NCBI GenBank assembly: GCA_015232355.1
Contig: JADFZW010000017.1
Span: 1-64,000, forward strand
Origin: Oligoflexia bacterium
Lineage (GTDB): Bacteria > Bdellovibrionota > Bacteriovoracia > Bacteriovoracales > Bacteriovoracaceae
DNA: 64,000 nt
Direction: 5' to 3'
This document shows, piece after piece, positions 46,791 through 55,828 of the stretch. The translations under genes were made by a program, and so were the position numbers. The notes under the pieces were generated by a model. That model had not been told where the DNA came from. It did not search any database and saw only the letters and a program-made list of their open reading frames with translations. How positions within the stretch are numbered: the stretch's first letter is position 1; every line of letters begins with the position of its first letter.

Positions 46791-49700
46791 ATGATGAATT
46801 TTAATAATTTATACAAAATTAGTATTTTTATTGTCTTGATTGTCACGCTTCCTGTTTCTCTAGTTCATGCTAAAGAAACAAAGATCAATCTCTCCTCTGA
46901 AACTATAAATTCCTATTGCAAGAACACCTCTACTCAAATAATAAGAGATCCCTCTGATGAAACTAGATCTGTCGGCAGCATAAAATGCGTTGATGATCCA
47001 AGTGTAGGACAAAAAGTATTCGTATATGGAGAAAAATCACAAGAGACTCAATTTAATTTAGAAGGGGAGTATCTTCAAACTCTAGTAATATTAGCAGACT
47101 CTGTTTCAATAAAAAATTTCCATTCTCCTCATAGCTTAAGTATCCAAGGTGAAAAGCTTACACTAGAGGGTAAAAACATTATTCCAGTTGATTTCAACTT
47201 AAATGTTAAGAAAATTAATTTTAATGAAAAAGAAGGGGATATCATAAGCAAAACTCTCACTATTAATGGTGACACTTTTAACAATAGTTCTGTCATTCAA
47301 AATAGTTTTCTCAATATTAAAAGCGCTACAGTCAACTTAAATAAAAATTCAGTTCTTAGTTCTAAAAACGATATAACTATCAGTGCATCCAAACTATTTG
47401 TTAATGATGGTGTGATTAAAAGTAATACGGATATAACCATTGATGCTAATTCTGCAAAATTAAATGATAGCGCCAAAATTTTTAGTAACGGTATATATAG
47501 AATAAAGATAAGTAACGGATTAAAAGATCAATCCACTACCGTGGCCAGAAAAGGTGCCTCCTATTTTGCTAGAAATCTTGATCTACAGGCAGGATACTAT
47601 TTTCTAGGAGAAGTTATATCAATAGTTGCAGATGACATAGGTATTGATAGTGGAGCATTTATCAATATTGCAAGAGGAATCCTTGCAACTAAAAATGCTA
47701 AAATGGCAGAGATAACTTTTTCTGGAAACATAAATGTAAATCGTTTTTTAAATTCAGGCAAAGGTATGCGAGAGATGTTGAGCAAAGTGAATGCTAGTAA
47801 ATGGTTTGCAATACCAGATTTTCCATCTCAAAGTAGTGACATAAATGATTTTAAAGGAATAGAAGGAATTCAATTTATTGTAGGTAAATATCTGGAAACC
47901 ACAAAACTCTCTAGTATCGGTAGTGACCAAGGTGCATATTTAAGTTCCGATGATAAAATGATTCTCGATGGAAGTGTTAGGAATTCAAGTGACAGTTCGG
48001 ATGTAATTTTAAAATCCCAAGATGCAAAACTAATGGCCAAGATCGAAAGTAGCAAAGATATTTTTGCTCAAATTAGTGGCAAATTAGAATCATCTTCTCA
48101 GATGATGGCCAAAGAATATCTTACAATACTTGCGGGGGAACTTACTCTGCGGACTCCTTCGATACTTAGTTCTGGAACTAACATCAAGGTGAATGTTTCA
48201 GGTAGTGCAACTATTGATGGAAAAAGTAAAACTAATGGTTCAATAACAATTGAAGCTGATAAACGATTTGAAGTAAGTGGGGAACATACTGCCAGTACAG
48301 AGATGCACTTAACTTCGAAAAAAGATAAGGTGGTAATAAAAGAAGAAGCAACTTTGAAATATGATTCGGCAATTTTCACAGGCGCATTGGGAGTGGAAAA
48401 TAGTGGAACTAGAATAGGAAAAGTTGAAACCATCGATGCTCCAGAGGTTTTCGAAAGAGGAAAAATTAAAGTTGAACGTACTACCTATAAAAAAGGAAAT
48501 ATTTACTTTAGTGGTTCATTATCAGAGAGCAAGTTACTTAAAATTGAGAATGCAGGGATCGTAGAATTTTCAAGTGGATCTGATGTAAAGAGTAATTCAA
48601 TAGATATTAAATCAGCTAAACTTTCCATTGCTAATAATAGCAATCTAGAAGGAGGAGTGGTTGATTTAAAAAGTGATTACGCTAAAATTGAGGGGGCCCT
48701 AAATTCCTTGGGAACACTAACTTACAATGGAAATAAATTTCACTTAGAAAATGGTGGAGTAATTACTGGTAAAGGAAATATTTTAATTCATGGAGAATTG
48801 GTTGAGCTAAAAAAAGATAGTGAGATAAAAAGCAGTGATGGCATGACTGTTATCTCTACCACCAATGGAAACATTGCTGGTGTGATAAAAGGTAAGGATG
48901 GAACTGTTATTACAGGATTAATAGATAACAAAGGTAATGTTGTTAAAAAACTTGAAAATCTCACGCTTGCAAATAGTGCGGATATAGAGGGGAGTTTTGT
49001 ACAAATCCAGGTAGGTGGTATTTTAAATAGTGATGCCAAGATTACTGCCAACGGCAACCAAAAAGTTATCATCAATCCCGATGGTTCTACCTCTGTCTCT
49101 GTTGATGGCCAAATCATTTTTAAATTAGATACTGATCAAGCAAAAAATCTCAGAGGACACTTAAAAGCAAATGGCTGGATTATGTTGGATGGTAAGTTAA
49201 ATAGTGAGGCAGTCGCCTCTCTTCTTGTTGATCGCAAGGATATAGTTGAAGCTCAAGGGCTTAGAATTATCACCACTGAACCAATAATAATTCAAAAAGA
49301 GATTAGACTTAATCATGGACTCTCGCTTGATGCTTCTTCTGTTACAATGGATAAAGATAGCAGGGTGAACGCTACTGAAATATCTCTCAATGCTAGAGAA
49401 GGGAATATAACTTTAGAATCTGCCAGCAAGATTGAAGCTACAAAAAATGTTAGCATAATTGCTAGCGGAGATATAATCCGCAAAGGTGAAGAGTTAAGTG
49501 ATAAAAGTATCGCCATTTCCTCGATAAAATCGCAAGGGGGAGATATTTTAATATTATCTACAGATGGTAGTTACCACGACACTGCTGCCGAAACAAAAAC
49601 TACTGGCAAGTTAATCATTCAAACAAAGAAAGGAATTGTCATTACTCCTATTAAACAAGTTTTTATATCTGAAAGTGTTGATGAAACTTGGTATGGTAAA

Positions 49701-52463
49701 AAAACTACAACTTCAACCACTACTACCAAATACACTGGTTCAAAAATGGATGCCTCCGAACTTTCCATGGATAGTGGCGAAGGAAAAATGGATATTACCA
49801 ATTTGCGCTTTAACGGAGAAAAAATTACTCCCAATCAAAAAAATATTTTTTTAAGTTTTCCCGATGGTCTTGTCTCTTTAGATTATTTAGAAGACTCCGT
49901 AATTAGTACCTCGAAAAATACTTACGGTGGTTTGATCAAACCTTTTATTAACGTTATTGAAACTGTCGCTATTGCAACTGAGCAAGGTAGAGATCTCACT
50001 CGTAAATTACTTCGAATCGGAGAGAAAATTTTAAGAGAAATATCCAAACCAATTACAGCTAATATTAAAGGCAGTGACAAATATCTCGATCGCTTTATGA
50101 ATATAGCGAACTCCTCTTTAGATTTCACTTGGGATCTAACTAATCCAGAAAAATTTTATAAAGTTGATACCTACAAAGAACACTACAATGGTGTTAAGAC
50201 CGTAGCAGTTGAAATCATCCAAGATGTTGCTTCAATGGAAGGAAAACTTGTGAAGAAACTTAATCATGAATTACTTCGTAAGTTTTCTAATGATTTGGCC
50301 AACATGGTTGATGATACAATAAAAATTCAAAACAAAGGCATTCACTATCTTGCTGCTGCTGCCTCTTTTGAAAATGTTGCCAGAACTGCTCTAATCACTT
50401 TCTCTACAGCATGTGGAGGAGGTCCTGCCGGGGCCGCTCTGGCCAACCTGATAGCAGATAGATTTATCGAGAGAAAAACATTGACCGTTAGAAGTTTTAT
50501 TCAAAATGTGGCCGTAGGAGCAACTGCTGGTTATGTTGCTGAATATGCATCCGGTTGCAAAACGCTTAAGGAAAGTGCTCCGTTCATAGGGAATTTATCT
50601 CAAAATGCAATTAATGATGCTGGAAATATTATAATAAATGGCCAGAGCTACACCTCTGCTGATTTTATAGCAATGACTTTACGTTCAGGTGCGAGCTCTA
50701 CAATTAATATCAAAAATGGTTCAGATGCCTCTATCTCCAGAGTGATTTTAACCGGAGCTACAAGGGAAGCTGTTAACTCTGGAACAAAAGAACTAATTAA
50801 AGAATCTGTAATTGATCATCACCTTGATATGCGAGACGTAGGAGATTTAGCTTTAAGAGGTGCCACTACTGGATTAGTAGATTCTTCCGTTACTTCTACT
50901 ACTAAAGAAATTTATTCTCAAATTCCAAAAAGATTCAAACCAACTAGCATTATGTCTGATGAAGAGATGAAACGACTTGATGGACGTCTTGATTATTTTA
51001 TAGCGAAACAAACACTTGCAGGTTTAGAGCAAGGCCTTAAAGTTTTAATAGATGGATTAAGCAGACTACAAGAAGATCAAAACCAAGAGGGAAATAAAGA
51101 AGGAAATAAAGAAAGTAATTTTTCTCATAATTTAAAAACAGAAATTGAACAACCTACAACTAAAAAAGATAACTCAACCGTCGATTCTAATTTAACTATT
51201 GGTATGGGAATGGATCTTGATATTGGTCTTGATACTAAATTAAAACCAACATATCTCGGATATGAATTTAATCCAAGCACCTATGATCTTGATCCAACCT
51301 TGCGAGAAAAATGGAAAATAACATTTAATCCAGATACAGAATTAAATCCCTATGCTCCATCTCTCTTGGATAAATATGGATTTATAAAAGATCTTTCATT
51401 AGGTGAAGATCAAAGAAAATTTATTTCAAATGAAATGGGTTCAATACTCCCCAAAGAATCTCATCGTTTAAAGATGCAATTAAACAGTTGGGATTTTAAA
51501 AATCTAAATAATAATCAAGTTGAAGTTATTAATCAGATTGGAAAAATTCAAAGTGCTTATGATGATATAAAAAATATTCCCTTAATTTATGACGACAGAA
51601 ATGATTTATTAAAATTAGAAAACATTATTTTTTCACAAAGCTACGGTTACACTGTAACCGCCTCACAATTAAGTAAAGATGATACCGGTGCCTATCAAGT
51701 AGCGTATGAAAAATACATGAAAAAGGGCAAGTTACTTGTTGATAGTGGTATTAGTCTGTATCAAGCACATGAGAGTGACAATGATCCTTTCAGTATTGAT
51801 TTTCATAAGGGGTATTACAAAGGACTTGTCGAAGGTGCTAAGATTTCAATGAATGGTTTTGTAGATTTTATTACTCAACCAAAGGAAGATTTACAAAAAT
51901 TTTCCCAAACTTTAGTTTGGGCTATTGAAAATCCAAAGGAAGCTGCTAAAATATATAAAGAAAATATTGAGTTACAAGTATATAAATTTTTAACTGCAAA
52001 ATCTGAGGAGAAAGGAAAATTAGTTGGTGAATTTGCTGGTAGCTTTAGTGTAGACTATCTAGCAGGAGAAGCAGTCGGTTCCGTTGTCAACATCATTAAA
52101 GATGCAGAATTTGCAAAAAAAGTATACAGAGGATTAACTAAGCATGCAGGAAATGAGATCGGGTCAATTGGATTAAATGGGATTAGTATTGGAGTAAAAA
52201 CAGAAAATAGAATAAATCCTTATAGCTTGAATGTTACTCATCAAACAGAAACTTTACACTATCAAAAAGTTTTTGATCAAATCAAGAAAGATGGATTAAT
52301 AAAGGAAACAATTAAATTTGTTGAATATAATGGTGAAAAATATATTGTTGATGGTCATCATCGAGTTCGCGCGGCCAAAGAGTTGAAGATTAAGGATGTT
52401 CCAATAGAAAAAGTTGAACTTCCATATAAAGGTTACAAAAAGATAGAAGATCTATTCTACTAA
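46791..52463 (+). CDS. Large secreted polymorphic toxin (CdiA-like) with ParB-like nuclease C-terminus
   Basis: 1890 aa. Signal peptide ends near VHA-KE. Residues about 60-1080 are a long beta-solenoid-like repeat region (strings of INxxxGxxxxxS...LxIxxxx motifs), as in filamentous-haemagglutinin/CdiA sticks. About 1186-1255 is a Gly/Ala-rich hydrophobic segment of the type that precedes toxin tips. The last 80 residues contain EKYIVDGHHRVRAAKEL (D1854, H1856, H1857, R1858), the ParB/sulfiredoxin-fold toxin signature. I see neither a two-partner-secretion N-terminal domain nor a VENN motif, and no CdiB gene is present, so the export route is open. An immunity candidate starts 12 bp after the stop. 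GGAG lies 11-12 nt upstream of tandem ATGs. Confidence 0.75.
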   Translation: MMNFNNLYKISIFIVLIVTLPVSLVHAKETKINLSSETINSYCKNTSTQIIRDPSDETRSVGSIKCVDDPSVGQKVFVYGEKSQETQFNLEGEYLQTLVILADSVSIKNFHSPHSLSIQGEKLTLEGKNIIPVDFNLNVKKINFNEKEGDIISKTLTINGDTFNNSSVIQNSFLNIKSATVNLNKNSVLSSKNDITISASKLFVNDGVIKSNTDITIDANSAKLNDSAKIFSNGIYRIKISNGLKDQSTTVARKGASYFARNLDLQAGYYFLGEVISIVADDIGIDSGAFINIARGILATKNAKMAEITFSGNINVNRFLNSGKGMREMLSKVNASKWFAIPDFPSQSSDINDFKGIEGIQFIVGKYLETTKLSSIGSDQGAYLSSDDKMILDGSVRNSSDSSDVILKSQDAKLMAKIESSKDIFAQISGKLESSSQMMAKEYLTILAGELTLRTPSILSSGTNIKVNVSGSATIDGKSKTNGSITIEADKRFEVSGEHTASTEMHLTSKKDKVVIKEEATLKYDSAIFTGALGVENSGTRIGKVETIDAPEVFERGKIKVERTTYKKGNIYFSGSLSESKLLKIENAGIVEFSSGSDVKSNSIDIKSAKLSIANNSNLEGGVVDLKSDYAKIEGALNSLGTLTYNGNKFHLENGGVITGKGNILIHGELVELKKDSEIKSSDGMTVISTTNGNIAGVIKGKDGTVITGLIDNKGNVVKKLENLTLANSADIEGSFVQIQVGGILNSDAKITANGNQKVIINPDGSTSVSVDGQIIFKLDTDQAKNLRGHLKANGWIMLDGKLNSEAVASLLVDRKDIVEAQGLRIITTEPIIIQKEIRLNHGLSLDASSVTMDKDSRVNATEISLNAREGNITLESASKIEATKNVSIIASGDIIRKGEELSDKSIAISSIKSQGGDILILSTDGSYHDTAAETKTTGKLIIQTKKGIVITPIKQVFISESVDETWYGKKTTTSTTTTKYTGSKMDASELSMDSGEGKMDITNLRFNGEKITPNQKNIFLSFPDGLVSLDYLEDSVISTSKNTYGGLIKPFINVIETVAIATEQGRDLTRKLLRIGEKILREISKPITANIKGSDKYLDRFMNIANSSLDFTWDLTNPEKFYKVDTYKEHYNGVKTVAVEIIQDVASMEGKLVKKLNHELLRKFSNDLANMVDDTIKIQNKGIHYLAAAASFENVARTALITFSTACGGGPAGAALANLIADRFIERKTLTVRSFIQNVAVGATAGYVAEYASGCKTLKESAPFIGNLSQNAINDAGNIIINGQSYTSADFIAMTLRSGASSTINIKNGSDASISRVILTGATREAVNSGTKELIKESVIDHHLDMRDVGDLALRGATTGLVDSSVTSTTKEIYSQIPKRFKPTSIMSDEEMKRLDGRLDYFIAKQTLAGLEQGLKVLIDGLSRLQEDQNQEGNKEGNKESNFSHNLKTEIEQPTTKKDNSTVDSNLTIGMGMDLDIGLDTKLKPTYLGYEFNPSTYDLDPTLREKWKITFNPDTELNPYAPSLLDKYGFIKDLSLGEDQRKFISNEMGSILPKESHRLKMQLNSWDFKNLNNNQVEVINQIGKIQSAYDDIKNIPLIYDDRNDLLKLENIIFSQSYGYTVTASQLSKDDTGAYQVAYEKYMKKGKLLVDSGISLYQAHESDNDPFSIDFHKGYYKGLVEGAKISMNGFVDFITQPKEDLQKFSQTLVWAIENPKEAAKIYKENIELQVYKFLTAKSEEKGKLVGEFAGSFSVDYLAGEAVGSVVNIIKDAEFAKKVYRGLTKHAGNEIGSIGLNGISIGVKTENRINPYSLNVTHQTETLHYQKVFDQIKKDGLIKETIKFVEYNGEKYIVDGHHRVRAAKELKIKDVPIEKVELPYKGYKKIEDLFY

Positions 52464-52475
52464 GGAGAATATCAT

Positions 52476-52949
52476 ATGGCTTTGTGGCAATACTCAATCT
52501 ACATAGTTTCTAATAGTGACATTGAAGGAAAAACTGTCGATGAAAATATATTGTTAAAAGCAAAAGGATGGGAAAAATCTAACATCTCATTCGATATAAA
52601 AAAATTGATAGAACGTATTCTACCAAAAACATCTAGTTGGAGTCAGTCTATTGATTTGTGGGGTAAAGAAGATAGTACTTGCGTTGAAATGTTTCTTGGA
52701 AATACAGATAATGTAGAATTAATTCATATCAGACTTGATTTTCGTGAACGACATAGTAAACAAATAATTAATACCATTATTGAACTAGTAAAATTATTAA
52801 ATGCTTCCATTATTAGTAATTACAAAATTATTGAAAATAATGAACAATCTATATTGATTGATATGAGTAAATCGCCTGCTTTCAAATTTGTAAGTAACCC
52901 TGACTCCTTCTTTAATGATTTGGGTGATACAGATTCAAAGAATCAATAA
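52476..52949 (+). CDS. Candidate immunity protein for the adjacent toxin
   Basis: 157 aa, soluble, no signal peptide and mixed alpha/beta, beginning MALWQYSIYIVSNSD. I recognise no family, which is usual for immunity proteins. Position is the main evidence: it starts 12 bp after the toxin stop, and its AAGGAG overlaps that stop codon, so the toxin and this gene are translationally linked. It would act in the cytosol by binding the ParB-like tip at 52.2-52.46 kb. A scarred recombinase region begins 370 bp downstream, consistent with tip/immunity exchange. Confidence 0.65.
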   Translation: MALWQYSIYIVSNSDIEGKTVDENILLKAKGWEKSNISFDIKKLIERILPKTSSWSQSIDLWGKEDSTCVEMFLGNTDNVELIHIRLDFRERHSKQIINTIIELVKLLNASIISNYKIIENNEQSILIDMSKSPAFKFVSNPDSFFNDLGDTDSKNQ

Positions 52950-53319
52950 AGAAACTTCCCAATTTTTTCTGATTAATAAATATCCCTCTTATTCTATAAA
53001 ATCATACATAATATTAAATATGTTTAACAATAACGAGTTAAACAAAAAAAACAGAATTAGTTTACCTCTCTACTTCACTATTCGCACATCTTTGATTCAT
53101 AATCCTTGGTTCGTGGTACAGATGATGATCCACTCATAGGATAACAGGATAGCATTTCTAGGATAGTGAAAATTGAATGCAGGATAATATTTTATAAAAT
53201 AGAATTGTATCCACTCTTTTATTTTTCAATTTTCCTATTTAAAATTACAACTAAAATAATAAAAATATTTTTCTATGGTACTATTGTAATTTGTTTTTGA
53301 TGATGTTACTTACTTGCAG
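52950..53319. other. Non-coding stretch right of the toxin module
   Basis: About 370 bp of AT-rich sequence between the immunity candidate and a decayed recombinase. An open frame at 52915-53139 overlaps the immunity gene, has no ribosome site and looks spurious. The sequence AGGATAACAGGATAGCATTTCTAGGATAGTG near 53137-53167 contains three AGGATA motifs. I see no RNA gene or terminator hairpin. Confidence 0.45.
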
Positions 53320-53910
53320 ATGAAAACAAAACGAACAGCAATTTATTTAAGAGTTTCTACTTCAGATCAATCAACTGAATTACAGAGAGAGGAATTAGTA
53401 AAGTATGTAGATGCCAGAAACTGGAATCTGGTTGGTATTTAAGAAGATAAAGCTACAGGAACTAATGGCAACAGACCAGACCTGAAACGATTACTAAAAG
53501 ATGCCAAAGAAAGAAGGTTCGATGTTTTGTGTATCTGGAAACTTGATCGTCTATTTCGATCATTAAAAGAGTTAGTTACTACTTTACAAGAGCTAAGTGA
53601 TCTTGGAATTGAATTTGTTTCTTTAAGGCCGATATAGAGCGTGCAGGAGTTAAGAGAATTAGGTTCCATGATCTAAGAACTACCTATTGTTATGGGCGAA
53701 AATAACAGCATTTATGACCTTTCTAAGATCCTCGGACACTCTAGTGTAAATATGACAGAAGAGAAGTATGCTTACTTGCACCAGGATCATTTAAAGAGAG
53801 TTAACCAGAAAATATGCTTTATGCCTGATGATGATGGCGGCAGTGATGGCCCAGCAATTCCATCAACAACGGATAGAAGTAGATCACGGGGTTTGCATTT
53901 AGTGACCTAA
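53320..53910 (+). pseudogene. Chimeric recombinase scar: serine-recombinase N-terminus joined to tyrosine-recombinase C-terminus (copy B)
   Basis: From ATG 53320 the frame reads a serine resolvase/invertase N-terminus: TAIYLRVSTSDQSTELQREE (catalytic Ser in RVSTSDQ), an in-frame TAA at 53440-53442, then EDKATGTNGNRPDLKRLL and CIWKLDRLFRSLKEL. At about 53622, in another frame, the tyrosine-recombinase remnant takes over: FKADIERAGVKRIRFHDLRTTY, frameshift, MGENNSIYDLSKILGHSSVNM and EKYAYL, ending at 53910. Neither half is functional. The second half is the direct-repeat partner of 38177-38462. Confidence 0.8.
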
Positions 53911-54018
53911 AAATGATTTAGCCCCTTTTTGGCCCCTGCGGATTTTTTTGCATTATGATTTTTAGTGATTTTCAGAGGGGAAATTAGAATTTACAAAATG
54001 GCGGAGAACATGGGATTT
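53622..54018 (+). repeat. Integrase-end/att direct repeat, right copy
   Basis: Partner of 38177-38573, same orientation. It includes the integrase 3' end, the shared 3' flank and the att-like core TGGCGGAGAACATGGGATT beginning at 53999. The core forms an imperfect hairpin with TCCGCCA at 54023-54029. Confidence 0.85.
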
Positions 54019-54253
54019 TGATTCCGCCACAAACAAGCATTGTAATATTAACAAATTAGAATGATAACAAACACTTCCTTCCTTGCGGTATTTCTCCTTT
54101 TTTCATCATTTTTCATCTTATTTCATCCAGTCAAATGTGCAAGAAATGTGCAAAAAAAATGATGTAAGAAATTTTATTATCAATATTTTTATTAGCATTT
54201 TTATCAACAATTTCTAACAAGCGCACAGACGCTTTATTGTAAAAGGAAACCGC
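53911..54253. other. Non-coding flank right of the island
   Basis: About 340 bp containing the integrase 3' flank, the att-like core and AT-rich sequence up to the next gene. No further open frame or RNA gene is supported. AAAGGA (54242-54247) near the right end serves the 54254 gene. Confidence 0.5.
53999..54018 (-). other. Putative attachment-site core: tRNA-Ser-like 3' end, right copy
   Basis: Identical to the 38553 core over TGGCGGAGAACATGGGATT, then diverges (TTG instead of CGA). As at the left site, only the complement of a tRNA 3' end is present, so no tRNA is encoded. This marks the right boundary of the putative island. Confidence 0.6.
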
Positions 54254-54505
54254 ATGAAAAGTATAGTTGAGATTTTATTCACAATAATTTTTTATATGAC
54301 AGCAAGTATTGGATCCTTAAAATTTTATCAAATACTAGAAAAAGATCTGGCAATAAAACTAGCAAAGGGATTACCATCACTGGCCACTTTTACTGATAAG
54401 TTAACAGCAACTAAAAGCTCTAAAAAACATAAGCAAGTTGCAAGTTATGGTCCTGAAACAAATGACGGCAAGAAAACAATAATAACCATTGAGATTGCGA
54501 AGTAA
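54254..54505 (+). CDS. Hypothetical small membrane-anchored protein
   Basis: 83 aa. One N-terminal hydrophobic stretch (IVEILFTIIFYMTASIGSL) is followed by a helical segment and a Lys/Thr-rich tail. No family is recognised. AAAGGA lies 6-7 nt upstream of the ATG, which is why I accept it. It precedes the XRE-ImmA gene by 130 bp that contain inverted repeats, so it is probably a separate transcript. Confidence 0.5.
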   Translation: MKSIVEILFTIIFYMTASIGSLKFYQILEKDLAIKLAKGLPSLATFTDKLTATKSSKKHKQVASYGPETNDGKKTIITIEIAK

Positions 54506-54520
54506 ATATACAATATACAT

Positions 54521-54590
54521 ATTCACATGCGCATGCTAAAACATTGTAATCGTTGAAATATGTGAATTTTTACTCAATATTTATATTCAC
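54521..54590. promoter_or_regulatory. Putative operator cluster upstream of the XRE-ImmA gene
   Basis: ATTCACAT (54521-54528) and its inverse ATGTGAAT (54560-54567) are followed by another ATTCAC (54585-54590). A perfect CATGCGCATG palindrome overlaps the first at 54526-54535. TATTAT with ATAGTG at about 54610-54617 is a plausible -10 region. The HTH protein encoded next is the natural candidate to bind these sites and repress itself. Confidence 0.4.
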
Positions 54591-54634
54591 TTTTTCGATA
54601 CTTTAGTGTATTATAGTGCTAAAGGAGTCCAGCT

Positions 54635-55828
54635 ATGAATTTTGAGTTTTTTAAAGATAAAATTACTGAGAAATTTTCATCACAAGAAAATTTTGCAAAT
54701 AAAATTGGAGTTTCTAGGAGAACTCTACTCAACTGGTTTTCAAAAAAATCAATTCCCAACGAACATCTTTTTTCAATACTAGAACTCTTGGATCTGAATG
54801 AATCTGATGAGAATACATTATTATCAATACCAAAGTTACAACTTGTTTTTCGTACAAAACACAAAATGACGGCCAGACAGAAATCAGAAGAACTTTGTCA
54901 AAATGTGGCCAGCTCATTTATGAAGTTGGATTCAACGGCATATGAAACCAAGGGCGCAATTCCTATTTTAAGCAATCCATCGATTGAAACTGCTGTTGCT
55001 TCAATAAAAAATCTGCTTTCGCTTAGGGATGATGTTCCTGCAACCTTGACTTCAGTTCTTGAAACATTAAAGGCCAATGGGCCCAGAGTTATCTTTTTTC
55101 CATTTAACAGAATTGGCATCGATATTCAAACTCAAGGAAGAGAAGTGGCCTTTACAGCAGTACAAGGAGACAAGCGAATTATATTTCTCGACACTAATAG
55201 AAGAGTCGATGAAGTACTTTTTGATTTAATTCATGAGCTGGCCCATATTGTTTGTGGCCATCCCAACAATACATCTGAAGACAATGAGCATTTCTGCAAT
55301 GAAGTCTCTCAAGAGATTATTTATCCACGAACTTTTTTTCTTAAAAATAAAAAACTCCTATCCTTTCTTCAAAATTGCAGCAAAGAAAATTTCAATCGGG
55401 TTAAAGAATTCATAACTCTCTTAATGAAAGATTTTGATTGGAATAGTATGGGCATTGCTCTTGCGCTTGAAAGATATGATCATTTAAGTAAAGCATCCAA
55501 CTCATATAAATGGTTAATGGCCATTGATTCTCAACTAAAAAAACAAGTTCCTACTTTTGATGATATCCATTTTAGTACCTTTAACAAAAATGATTTTGAT
55601 TCTTTGATTAAGTTTTTTCAAAACGACATATATAAAAGCAAAGAAATTTTTAATGGTTTCATTGAACTCAAAAATGCAGCAATGTACGGGCATCTATCTC
55701 CAAGTCGTTTAGCAGAATTGCTAGGACTCAATGTAGGTGATGCAGATGAATTGGTAAAATCGTGGATCAAGGATGACAGCGAAGAAGTGCATGAGGAGGA
55801 GGGCCAAATCAGTGATACCACAAAATGA
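54635..55828 (+). CDS. XRE HTH - ImmA/IrrE-type zinc peptidase fusion regulator
   Basis: 397 aa. The N-terminal HTH (residues about 13-50) contains SQENFANKIGVSRRTLLNWFSKKSIP. The central ImmA/IrrE (COG2856) domain has LIHELAHIVCGH (H200, E201, H204) and the downstream acidic/Asn-Glu motif NEVSQEIIYP. In known systems such proteins are repressors or anti-repressors, some with proteolytic activation, often paired with a toxin. AAAGGAG lies 7 nt upstream of the ATG. It overlaps the PIN-domain gene by 17 bp, the usual arrangement of a toxin-antitoxin operon. The C-terminal 130 aa are unrecognised. Confidence 0.8.
   Translation: MNFEFFKDKITEKFSSQENFANKIGVSRRTLLNWFSKKSIPNEHLFSILELLDLNESDENTLLSIPKLQLVFRTKHKMTARQKSEELCQNVASSFMKLDSTAYETKGAIPILSNPSIETAVASIKNLLSLRDDVPATLTSVLETLKANGPRVIFFPFNRIGIDIQTQGREVAFTAVQGDKRIIFLDTNRRVDEVLFDLIHELAHIVCGHPNNTSEDNEHFCNEVSQEIIYPRTFFLKNKKLLSFLQNCSKENFNRVKEFITLLMKDFDWNSMGIALALERYDHLSKASNSYKWLMAIDSQLKKQVPTFDDIHFSTFNKNDFDSLIKFFQNDIYKSKEIFNGFIELKNAAMYGHLSPSRLAELLGLNVGDADELVKSWIKDDSEEVHEEEGQISDTTK

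Larger units (their letters stand above)
38575..54018. mobile_element. Putative integrative genomic island (about 15.4 kb) between att-like repeats
   Basis: Bounded by the cores at 38553 and 53999 (15,446 bp apart), with integrase remnants immediately left of each core in the same orientation. This is the expected layout for an element with its int gene at its right end, sitting next to an earlier element whose int remnant is at 37.8 kb. Cargo: an XRE regulator, an AgmX-domain/lipoprotein operon, two convergent secreted proteins, and a polymorphic toxin with immunity candidate. The integrases are dead, so the element is probably immobile. Boundaries are inferred from repeats only. Confidence 0.6.

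Noticed and set aside
46791..47400. Two-partner-secretion haemagglutination domain at the toxin N-terminus
   Set aside because: I could not find its typical NPNG/NPxL-type motifs, and no CdiB/ShlB gene is nearby.
47597..50128. Series of antisense open frames inside the toxin gene
   Set aside because: Shadows of repetitive Ser/Lys/Asn codons in the solenoid region.
51644..51660. Perfect palindrome CGGTTACACTGTAACCG inside the toxin gene
   Set aside because: It lies in the middle of a coding region with no partner site; it could be chance, so it is not called as an operator or recombination site.
52915..53139. Open frame overlapping the end of the immunity candidate
   Set aside because: No ribosome site, biased AT-derived composition, and overlap with a better-supported gene.
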